Part shown: piece after piece, positions 15,452 to 21,647 of the stretch
How the letters are laid out: every line of letters starts with the position of its first letter
Numbering within the stretch: the stretch's first letter is position 1
NCBI GenBank assembly: GCA_964602985.1
Contig: CAZRTJ010000038.1
Coordinates: 1 to 21,647, forward strand
DNA: 21,647 bases
Source of the DNA: CAYZJB01 sp964602985
GTDB taxonomy: Bacteria > CLD3 > SB21
Direction: 5' to 3'
Translations under genes and position numbers: made by a program
Notes under the pieces: generated by a model
Databases searched by the model: none
What the model was told of the DNA's origin: nothing
The model's input: only the letters and a program-made list of their open reading frames with translations

Positions 15452-17131
15452 ATGAAATGGATTGGGAGCCTGTCAGTGATCTGGGGGATGCTCACCAGTG
15501 GGGGTCTCCATAGTGAGGTCGGGGAGCAGGAGATCGATCCGTCCTTCGATTACCGTCTGACCGCTCGATGGCAGGGAGATTCGAAGTCTCTCGACGTGCT
15601 CGGTGGCGGGAACAATAATCAGGTGATATTGAATTCCATCGGGCCACCGGCGGGGCAACTGTGGCGCTTGACTCCTGTTGGAGAATCGGTGCAGGATGTG
15701 ACTAATCTGGCGCTGAGAAGGTTCTGTTCGACCAGCAGTCGATCACAGTGGTCTACAGACGAGCAGGGTGCGGTGGACGGGATCAAGAATGGCGGTTTTG
15801 GATTTCACACGGGCGTGGGGCCGGCATGGTGGCAAGTCGATCTGGGCGGAATGGCCACCCTCACGAATGTCACCATATTCAATCGCATGGATTGCTGCTC
15901 TGAACGGTCCCGCACTATCCAGGTACTTCTCTCCGGAGACGGCGTGAATTACTCAGTAGTGTACTCCCATAACGGAAGCGTGTTTGGAGGGATCAGTGAC
16001 TCCAGGCCTCTGAATGTTCCTTTGAACGGACACAGCGCGCGCTATGTGCGGCTTCAGATCACGTCCGGCGATCATTTTCACCTGGACGAAGTGGAGGTGT
16101 ACGGCATTCCTGCAGACGGGAACGTCACGAAGTCAATTGCGGAGAATCATGTACTTGACCTGAGAGGCGGGTATCTCCACTGCGGAAATCCCACCAGCCT
16201 GCGATACAGCCAGTCGTTCACCCTCGAAGCCAGGATTTTTGCGCACTCTTGGACCGCAGAGAGTTGGAAGGGGTCGATCATCGGCAAGGATGATTGGGCA
16301 GATGGGTCGCGAGGGTTTGTCTTACGCACCGGCGATCAAGGACGCTTGTCGATGACGATCGGTCCAGTGGGGGACGCGGGGTGGCCGGAGGCGCTGTCTC
16401 CACCCATGATGAAACTACGACAATGGCATCACGTGGCGGGCACCTATGACGGCGCGACATTGAGGTTGTACATTGACGGCGAACCGGCCGGGAGTGCGTC
16501 TTACGGGGGCCGTGTCGCGGAATCCCCGTACCCGTTGAAAATCGGGTCCAGCGGGTATGACGACGCCAGGTTGTTTGATGGCCTGATTGACGACGTTCGG
16601 ATCTGGAACCGGGCGCTATCTGCCGACGACCTGCGCAACTCAACGCAAGTGGCGGGAAACGAGAACGGGTTGGCCCTGATGTACGATTTTGACGAATCAG
16701 TGGGCGGAAAGGCCAAAGATGGAACGCCGTTTGGCAATCACGGAAAACTGACCGGCGCCGCTCAACTCGCGCCCTTGTCGGACGTCTCATTCCAAACAGT
16801 CCGTGAGGGCGGTCAGAAGGGCGGGACCTTGGGCGGCACGGCGCTGGATTACTCGAAATACAAACTGAATCTTCCGCAAGAAGTGGGCCTCCTCTTGACG
16901 ATGGCCGGCGTCTCCCGTGACGATACGGACCTGGCGTGTACGGTTTTGGGCGCCGCTGCATACGTTATCCAGCACGGCAAGTCGATCTCCCTGAAGAAAG
17001 TCGACGTGCAGGACCTTCTGCAGAAGGTTCAACAATTGAAGGCGAAGAAAATTCAGAAAATACCATTCTTCAGGAAGTTGATCGACAACGGAGAAAAGGA
17101 CCTGATGAAGCTGCTTACCTCCATGCAGTAG
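15452..17131 (+). CDS. Exported discoidin (F5/8C) and LamG-type protein
   Basis: 559 aa, with GAGGAG upstream (AGAGGAGATGACCT then ATG). A short signal-like N-terminus (WIGSLSVIWGMLTSGG) is weaker than that of its neighbours. Order: a partial ricin-like piece around 33-75 (LTARWQGDSKSLDV to GQLWRL); an F5/8 type C (discoidin) domain at about 82-217 (WWQVDLGG, RYVRLQIT, DEVEVYG); a LamG/concanavalin-like jelly-roll at about 235-415 (WHHVAGTYDGATLRLYIDG, GLIDDVRIWNRALS); then about 120 residues I do not recognise, helical and Lys-rich toward the end (VQDLLQKVQQLKAKKIQK). The domains predict carbohydrate or surface binding. Discoidin-LamG proteins usually act as adhesins or accessories of secreted enzymes. 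It is the last gene of the plus-strand group. Confidence 0.88.
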   Translation: MKWIGSLSVIWGMLTSGGLHSEVGEQEIDPSFDYRLTARWQGDSKSLDVLGGGNNNQVILNSIGPPAGQLWRLTPVGESVQDVTNLALRRFCSTSSRSQWSTDEQGAVDGIKNGGFGFHTGVGPAWWQVDLGGMATLTNVTIFNRMDCCSERSRTIQVLLSGDGVNYSVVYSHNGSVFGGISDSRPLNVPLNGHSARYVRLQITSGDHFHLDEVEVYGIPADGNVTKSIAENHVLDLRGGYLHCGNPTSLRYSQSFTLEARIFAHSWTAESWKGSIIGKDDWADGSRGFVLRTGDQGRLSMTIGPVGDAGWPEALSPPMMKLRQWHHVAGTYDGATLRLYIDGEPAGSASYGGRVAESPYPLKIGSSGYDDARLFDGLIDDVRIWNRALSADDLRNSTQVAGNENGLALMYDFDESVGGKAKDGTPFGNHGKLTGAAQLAPLSDVSFQTVREGGQKGGTLGGTALDYSKYKLNLPQEVGLLLTMAGVSRDDTDLACTVLGAAAYVIQHGKSISLKKVDVQDLLQKVQQLKAKKIQKIPFFRKLIDNGEKDLMKLLTSMQ

Positions 17132-17291
17132 GCCACCCGAGTCGTCTGCTTGCCCATTGCGTTGCTTTGGCAACTCTCGAAACCGATTGATGATTCTCTC
17201 TGTCCAACGCAAGGACAGTACAGCGCCACCCAACCCGTGTGAACGGGCTTCGGGTTTGCCAGTGTTGCGATCTGCTCTTGCTTTTGCCCCC

Positions 17292-17320
17292 TTGCATTTA
17301 CTGTACTTAAGGTCTATATT
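17292..17320 (+). promoter_or_regulatory. Probable sigma-70-type promoter for recJ
   Basis: TTGCAT (17292-17297), a 17-bp spacer, and TATATT (17315-17320) give a good housekeeping promoter about 90 bp before recJ. The -10 context GTCTATATTG is identical to that of the tRNA-Pro promoter in this window, which supports both calls. Confidence 0.72.
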
Positions 17321-17409
17321 GTCCGCGTGTTAGTTCGCATACCAAAATATTTTCCCCGACATTCGATGATGATAATCAAACTAATATATTCATTAACAAG
17401 AATGCCCTC

Positions 17410-19146
17410 ATGTTACAACAGCAATGGGTACTCAGTAACCATCACGACAAGGAGCGGGTAAGAAGTCTAGCACAGCAGATTAACGTACCAGATCTCATCG
17501 CCGGAATCCTCTTCAATCGGGGCGTGACCACGTTTGACGAGGCCAAGTATTTCTTCCGCGCTGAGAATGCTCCTCTGCACGACCCTTTCTTAATGGATCA
17601 AATGGATGTCGCCGTGGATCGCGTGGTACAGGCGATCCAGAACCGCGAATCGATCCTGATTTACGGCGACTACGACGTGGACGGTACGACCAGTACGTCC
17701 ATGCTGTATCTCTTCCTGCGCGAGATTCACAAAGGCGAATTGTCGTACTACATTCCCGATCGGGTCAAAGAAGGCTACGGATTGGCGCCCACCGGAATCC
17801 GGTTTGCGAAGGAATTCGGGATCAACCTTCTCATTGCCGTGGATTGCGGAATCACCGCCATTAGCCAGGTGACGCTGGCGAATGAATTGGGAATGGACGT
17901 GATTATCTGCGATCATCACCATCCGGGCGATGTACTGCCCGATGCGCTGGCGATTCTGAATCCCAAGAAGATGGAGTGTCAATATCCCTTCAAAGAACTC
18001 TGCGGGGTTGGGGTTGCCTTTAAGTTGGCGCAGGGGATCACGGATCGGATGAAGCTGAATCCCGAAATTGTCATGCAACATCTCGACCTGGTTGCCATCG
18101 GCAGCGCGGCGGATATCGTGCCGTTGATCGGCGAAAACCGGACACTGGTGAAAAACGGGCTCCGGCTGGTGAGCGAGGCGAACAAGGTGGGCATTCGGCA
18201 GCTCGTGAAGAACGCAAACGTGTTCGGGAAACCGATTTCCACGGCACAGATCGTCTTCTCACTCGCGCCACGAATTAACGCCGTTGGACGACTCGGCGAC
18301 GCCAATCGGGCCGTGAAACTCCTCATCAGCAAGAACGAGTTGGAAGCGGTGGAGTACGCGAGTGTGCTGGAATCCGAAAACCGAAATCGACGCGACCTGA
18401 ACGAGGTCATGTATTTGGAAGCGTGCGAAGTGGTCGAGGAGGAATTTGATTTTGCCAATGACAAGATCATCGTCGTTTTCAAGGAGGGCTGGCATCAGGG
18501 TGTCATCGGCATTGTCGCATCGAAACTGGTCGAACGGTATTACCGGCCGGCCATCGTCATCGCCGAAGCAGACGACAAAGGAAAAGGCAGCGCTCGGAGC
18601 ATCGAGAATTTTGACGTATTTCATGCCCTCAAATCGGTGGAGGATCTCATGGTCGGCTACGGCGGACACAAATACGCCGCCGGCCTCACCATCGAACTCA
18701 AGAACATTCCCGAGTTTCGCCGTCGCATTAACGACTACGCGCGCACGCATTTGTCGGAAAACGATCTGGTTCCGAAGATCAACATCGACGCGGAAATCAC
18801 GCTTGACCAGATCGAGCCGCGACTCATTACGTTGTTGAATCTGTTCAAACCGCACGGCCCGTCCAATTTGCGGCCGATCTTCCTGTCGCAAGACGTCCAA
18901 ATTGTCGGTTACCCGCAGTTATTGAACGAACGGCATCTGCGTCTCAAGATCCGGCAAAACGGAACTGTGTTTGACGCGGTCGGATTCAACATGGCGCAAC
19001 ATTACAACATCATCGGCGCCGGCGACAATACGCTGGATGTGGTTTATCAGATCGACGAAAACACGTGGCAAGGTCGAACGACGGTGCAGTTGAAGATCAA
19101 GGACCTCCGGATCCACCAGAACGGTGTCAACCGCATGGCGGTTTGA
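17410..19146 (+). CDS. recJ: Single-stranded-DNA-specific exonuclease RecJ
   Basis: 578 aa, the usual RecJ length. It degrades single-stranded DNA 5' to 3' in recombination and mismatch repair using two metal ions. DHH-family motifs are in order: YGDYDVDGTT (D89, D91), AVDCGI, ICDHHHPG (D168, H169, H170), then AIGSAADIVPL (motif IV). The DHHA1 domain holds HQGVIGIVASKL and GGHKYAAG (418-425). A C-terminal OB-like part follows (LFKPHGPSNLRPIF, then HLRLKIRQNG). The start at 17410 is the only sensible ATG; no strong ribosome site is seen. A promoter is visible about 90 bp upstream. Confidence 0.97.
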   Translation: MLQQQWVLSNHHDKERVRSLAQQINVPDLIAGILFNRGVTTFDEAKYFFRAENAPLHDPFLMDQMDVAVDRVVQAIQNRESILIYGDYDVDGTTSTSMLYLFLREIHKGELSYYIPDRVKEGYGLAPTGIRFAKEFGINLLIAVDCGITAISQVTLANELGMDVIICDHHHPGDVLPDALAILNPKKMECQYPFKELCGVGVAFKLAQGITDRMKLNPEIVMQHLDLVAIGSAADIVPLIGENRTLVKNGLRLVSEANKVGIRQLVKNANVFGKPISTAQIVFSLAPRINAVGRLGDANRAVKLLISKNELEAVEYASVLESENRNRRDLNEVMYLEACEVVEEEFDFANDKIIVVFKEGWHQGVIGIVASKLVERYYRPAIVIAEADDKGKGSARSIENFDVFHALKSVEDLMVGYGGHKYAAGLTIELKNIPEFRRRINDYARTHLSENDLVPKINIDAEITLDQIEPRLITLLNLFKPHGPSNLRPIFLSQDVQIVGYPQLLNERHLRLKIRQNGTVFDAVGFNMAQHYNIIGAGDNTLDVVYQIDENTWQGRTTVQLKIKDLRIHQNGVNRMAV

Positions 19147-19208
19147 ACCCCGCCGCGCGGACGTGCGCCTTCCGTGGATTCTTTTGTCCATTCTGTTGAG
19201 GCATCAGG

Positions 19209-19784
19209 ATGAATGCAGAATTTCTTCCGGCCGTATTTCTTGATCGGGATGGCACGATCAACTCCGAAAAGAACTATGTGTATCGCGTCGAGGATTTCGA
19301 ATGGATTGAGGGATCACTGGAAGCGATCCGGCTGTTCAACCTTGCCCGGTATCGGGTGGTGGTTGTGACCAATCAGTCCGGCGTTGCACGAGGATTGTAT
19401 TCGACGCGGGATGTGCACAAGCTCCACGATTACATCCAATCCCTTTGTCATCGCGTGCGTGCGCATGTGGATGCATTCCTGTACTGTCCACACCATCCCG
19501 AGGCGGTCGTGGATGAGTTCCGACAGATGTGCTCTTGCCGAAAACCGGGTGTCGGTATGATTCGGCGGGCCATGTCCTTATTGGCGATTGACCTGCAAAA
19601 GTCCTGGGTGATTGGGGACGGCATTCCCGATATGGAAATGGCGAAGGCCGCGGGTGTTCGCAAAATTCTGGTTCGGACAGGACACGGCGAGCAAACAGCG
19701 CTGAAATCGTACGATTTCCAAATTGAATATCTGGCGGAAAATCTATACGATGCCTCCACTTGGTTACTGGGGAATCCCGTATGA
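19209..19784 (+). CDS. gmhB: HAD phosphatase, D,D-heptose-1,7-bisphosphate phosphatase-like
   Basis: 191 aa, TGAGG seven bases upstream. HAD motifs: FLDRDGTI (nucleophile D12, acid D14), VVTNQSG (motif II), CRKPG (motif III Lys) and IGDGIPDMEMA (motif IV). The family's zinc site is present: C93 and H95 (CPHHP), C108 and C110 (CSC). GmhB removes the C7 phosphate of heptose bisphosphate in ADP-heptose synthesis for lipopolysaccharide or S-layer glycans. Relatives include histidinol-phosphatase and other sugar phosphatases of the same subfamily, so the exact substrate is less certain than the fold. The gene overlaps the following aminotransferase by four bases and no other heptose gene is near. 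Confidence 0.88.
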   Translation: MNAEFLPAVFLDRDGTINSEKNYVYRVEDFEWIEGSLEAIRLFNLARYRVVVVTNQSGVARGLYSTRDVHKLHDYIQSLCHRVRAHVDAFLYCPHHPEAVVDEFRQMCSCRKPGVGMIRRAMSLLAIDLQKSWVIGDGIPDMEMAKAAGVRKILVRTGHGEQTALKSYDFQIEYLAENLYDASTWLLGNPV

Positions 19785-20941
19785 ATTATCGTTTTGCACA
19801 GGTCATGAGCGGCATCAAGTCATCGGCGACGGTGAGCATGGCGGATAAATGCCGACGGATGAAGGAAGCCGGTGAGACCGTGATCGATCTTACGATTGGT
19901 GAACCAGATTTTCTGACGCCTCCGCACATTGTCGAGGCCGCGCACCAGGCGGCCCTCCGGGGTGATACCAAGTATACCAGCAGTCAGGGGATCCTGCCGT
20001 TGCGGAAGGCCATTGCGCAGAAGTTTGAACGGGACTATCATGTTTCGTTCAATCCGGAAACGGAGTTGATCATTACCCCGGGGGGCAAGCAGGGAATTTT
20101 GTACTCGATCTTGTCATTGGTTAGTCCCGGGGACGAGGTTCTGTGCATCGAACCTTGCTGGGTGGGTTATGAAAGCTGCATTGCCATGGCGCAGGGGAAG
20201 TACGTTCCGGTGCGAACCTCCGCTGCGGACGGATATCGCGTACACGAAGACGCCCTTCGGTCGGCAGTAACGTCGCGAACGAGGGTCTTGATCACCAACA
20301 GTCCATCGAATCCCACCGGGAAGGTATTGACCAGAGAAGAACTGGAAATCATTTGTCGCGTGTGTCGAGACAACGATCTGGTTCTTCTGACTGACGACAT
20401 TTACGAAAAGATTCTGTATGACGGCCGACGGTTTGCGACTGCGCTGCACGTGGAGGGGATGAGAGAGCGCACGATTGTATTGAATGGATTCTCGAAGGCG
20501 TACGCGATGACCGGGTGGAGGCTCGCATATTTGGCAGCGGATGCGAAGTTGATTCAGCAATTTAACAAGCTCCAGCAGTTATCGGCGACCTGTCCGTCTT
20601 CGGTCAGTCAGTGGGCCGGCGTGGAGGCACTCAACGGACCGCAGGACGGTCTCTCGGAAATGGTCCGCGCCTATCAGAGGCGTCGGGACCTGATCGTTGA
20701 GGGATTCAATAACGGCAAACTGAGGTGTTTCAAACCGGAGGGCGCGTTTTACGGTTTCTTGGACGTGAGCCGCATAGCGGCCACATCGGCGGAGGCCAGC
20801 GATATCCTGTTGGAGAGATGCCGGATCATGTCTGTGCCGGGTGACGCGTTTGGAGATGCCGGGCGGGGATTTGTTCGGATATCATTCGCTGCTTCCGATG
20901 ACGTGCTGAAACAGGCAATCAAAAGTGTTGAGAAATTGTAG
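19781..20941 (+). CDS. Class I PLP aminotransferase, aspartate aminotransferase-like
   Basis: 386 aa. The start at 19781 overlaps the phosphatase stop (ATGA) and has TGGGGA about seven bases upstream; the longer TTG-initiated frame from 19760 is not needed. Fold type I features: DLTIGEPDF (N-terminal loop), TPGGKQGI (cofactor phosphate loop region), NSPSNPTGK, DDIYEK (cofactor ring Asp/Tyr), the Schiff-base Lys K239 in GFSKAYAMTGWRLAY, and GFVRISFA (substrate carboxylate Arg). This is the bacterial Asp aminotransferase subgroup that also includes some alanine, prephenate and aromatic transaminases; the substrate cannot be fixed by eye. Its 3' end contains the promoter of the tRNA-Pro gene. 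Confidence 0.93.
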   Translation: MNYRFAQVMSGIKSSATVSMADKCRRMKEAGETVIDLTIGEPDFLTPPHIVEAAHQAALRGDTKYTSSQGILPLRKAIAQKFERDYHVSFNPETELIITPGGKQGILYSILSLVSPGDEVLCIEPCWVGYESCIAMAQGKYVPVRTSAADGYRVHEDALRSAVTSRTRVLITNSPSNPTGKVLTREELEIICRVCRDNDLVLLTDDIYEKILYDGRRFATALHVEGMRERTIVLNGFSKAYAMTGWRLAYLAADAKLIQQFNKLQQLSATCPSSVSQWAGVEALNGPQDGLSEMVRAYQRRRDLIVEGFNNGKLRCFKPEGAFYGFLDVSRIAATSAEASDILLERCRIMSVPGDAFGDAGRGFVRISFAASDDVLKQAIKSVEKL

Positions 20942-20956
20942 GTGGCCGTCTATATT
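20928..20956 (+). promoter_or_regulatory. tRNA-Pro promoter inside the aminotransferase 3' end
   Basis: TTGAGA (20928-20933), a 17-bp spacer and TATATT (20951-20956). The -35 lies in the last codons of the aminotransferase. The tRNA 5' end is ten bases after the -10, so the leader would be only a few bases long. Confidence 0.78.
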
Positions 20957-20965
20957 GCGGCAGAT

Positions 20966-21040
20966 CGGAATGTAGCGCAGCCCGGATAGCGCACTCCCTT
21001 GGGGTGGGAGGGGTCGGAGGTTCAAATCCTCTCATTCCGA
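20966..21040 (+). tRNA. trnP: tRNA-Pro (anticodon GGG)
   Basis: 75 nt cloverleaf. Acceptor CGGAATG pairs perfectly with CATTCCG; D stem GCGC/GCGC; anticodon stem CTCCC/GGGAG with loop TTGGGGT, anticodon GGG, reading proline CCC (and CCU by wobble); T arm GGAGG, loop TTCAAAT, CCTCT; discriminator A at 21040. The 5' C1 pairing with G72 and the G after the anticodon are typical of proline tRNAs. CCA is not encoded (ACAG follows), so it must be added after transcription. Its own promoter lies upstream and a terminator just downstream. Its 3' part (from AGGGGTCGGAGGTTC, 21009) is repeated in the array that follows. Confidence 0.96.
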
Positions 21041-21478
21041 CAGAAAACAAACAGCGTACGGTACATTCGGCGCTGTTTGTGTTTTTAGGCAAAATCTGCC
21101 ATGCGTATGGATCAAGAAAGTCGAAGGGGTCGGAGGTTCTGCGCCGTAGGCGCATGCGCCTTTGGTACAAAATCCTCTCATTCCGACAGAAAACAAACAG
21201 CGCACGGTACGACCGGCGCTGTCTGTGTTTTGAGGCAAAATCTGCCATGCGTATGGATCAAGAAAGTCGAAGGGGTCGGAGGTTCTGCGCCGTAGGCGCA
21301 TGCGCCTTTGGTACAAAATCCTCTCATTCCGACAGAAAACAAACAGCGCACGGTACGACCGGCGCTGTCTGTGTTTTGAGGCAAAATCTGCCATGCGTAT
21401 GGATCAAGAAAGTCGAAGGGGTCGGAGGTTCTGCGCCGTAGGCGCATGCGCCTTTGGTACAAAATCCTCTCATTCCGA
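21041..21478 (+). repeat. 146-bp tandem array made from the tRNA-Pro tail
   Basis: Three units of 146 bp (21041, 21187, 21333). Units 2 and 3 look identical; unit 1 differs mainly in the terminator hairpin. Each unit has the terminator hairpin, a linker of about 40 bp (GGCAAAATCTGCC, ATGCGTATGGATC), AGGGGTCGGAGGTTC copied from the tRNA, a 29-nt double-hairpin insert (21140-21168, 21286-21314, 21432-21460; arms TGCGCC/GGCGCA with loop GTA, then a weaker second stem GCGCC/GGTAC), and AAAATCCTCTCATTCCGA, the rest of the T-loop, T-stem and acceptor strand. The insert sits in the T-loop directly after TTC, and T-stem and acceptor sequences are unchanged from the functional tRNA. The array ends are tRNA-like but lack a 5' half, so these cannot make tRNA. 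Confidence 0.95.
21047..21086 (+). terminator. tRNA-Pro terminator
   Basis: A 10-bp perfect stem (ACAAACAGCG with CGCTGTTTGT, 14-nt loop) is followed by GTTTTT. It ends the tRNA transcript seven bases after the discriminator. The homologous hairpins of the later repeat units have a longer stem with an inner CGGT/ACCG and a 3-nt loop, plus a mismatch (CTGTCTGT). Confidence 0.85.
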
Positions 21479-21615
21479 CAGAAAACAAACAGCGCACGGT
21501 ACGACCGGCGCTGTCTGTGTTTTGAGGCAAGATCCGTCTGCTTAGAGTAAGAAGTCAAATAGGATGGGTCGGAGATTCTCCGCCAGAGGCGGATGCGCCC
21601 TTGTCTATAGAAAAG
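21479..21615 (+). repeat. Diverged fourth unit of the right array
   Basis: It begins as a normal unit (CAGAAAACAAACAGCGCACG, to 21530), then diverges in the linker, keeps GGGTCGGAGATTC (21566-21578) and a changed first hairpin with arms TCCGCC/GGCGGA (loop AGA), then GATGCGCCCTTG in register with the other inserts. The AAAATCC and acceptor strand are no longer recognisable (AAAAGAATGTC). Both arms of the hairpin changed together (TGCGCC to TCCGCC with GGCGCA to GGCGGA), so base pairing is kept despite sequence change. The last 30 bases of the window have no assigned feature. Confidence 0.7.
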
Positions 21616-21647
21616 AATGTCAAGAAGAAACACTTCTCCTGTTCAGC

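Noticed and set aside
21041..21478. Integron cassette array
   Set aside because: Units are identical rather than different cassettes, no GTTRRRY core sites are seen, and no integrase is present.
21004..21633. Several open frames over the right array
   Set aside because: They translate the 146-bp repeat and tRNA sequence in various frames; the periodic peptides are artefacts.

Overview
The window looks like chromosomal DNA of a Gram-negative, moderately GC-rich bacterium. Support for this is a lipoprotein signal, a heptose-bisphosphate-phosphatase-type HAD enzyme, and many signal-peptide proteins. The gene style (M28 peptidase with PA and PDZ domains, WD40-caspases, beta-helix/TPR and LamG proteins, type-A RNase P RNA) would suit the FCB/PVC part of the tree. 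That placement is inference and no phylum can be fixed from this sequence.

Layout. 1-1097 has no convincing gene. It holds a 92-bp tandem array (50-485), two small hairpins and a decayed single copy of the array motif (889-953). 1098-1572 is a small secreted protein with a strong terminator. 1685-4996 is an M28 aminopeptidase-like lipoprotein, an overlapping glycosyltransferase, and rnpB, which starts on the glycosyltransferase stop codon. 5027-7134 (minus strand) is an overlapping polysaccharide deacetylase/acyltransferase pair. 7226-17131 (plus strand) carries six genes: a small three-helix membrane protein, an orphan SecA-NBD2-like protein, a beta-helix/TPR protein, two secreted WD40-Ig-caspase proteins (one and two propellers), and a discoidin/LamG protein. 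17292-20941 is recJ with its own promoter, then a gmhB-like phosphatase overlapping a class I aminotransferase. 20928-21086 is a complete tRNA-Pro(GGG) transcription unit with promoter and terminator. 21041-21615 is a 146-bp tandem array made from the tail of that tRNA gene.

The most unusual signal is at the two window ends. Both arrays are built the same way: the 3' part of a tRNA (T-arm plus 3' acceptor strand), split in the T-loop straight after GGTTC by a 29-30 nt double-hairpin element, followed by a terminator-like hairpin. The double hairpin is homologous between arrays although the tRNA-like flanks differ. On the right the parent is visible (the adjacent tRNA-Pro). On the left the parent is not in the window. 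This looks like a small palindromic element with a preference for tRNA T-loops, whose interrupted tRNA tails then amplified in tandem.

The second item of interest is the 7226-17131 cluster. Two paralogous exported caspase-like proteases with intact His/Cys dyads sit among beta-helix/TPR, discoidin/LamG and SecA-derived proteins. They may form an envelope proteolysis or surface-assembly system, but joint function is inferred from position only.
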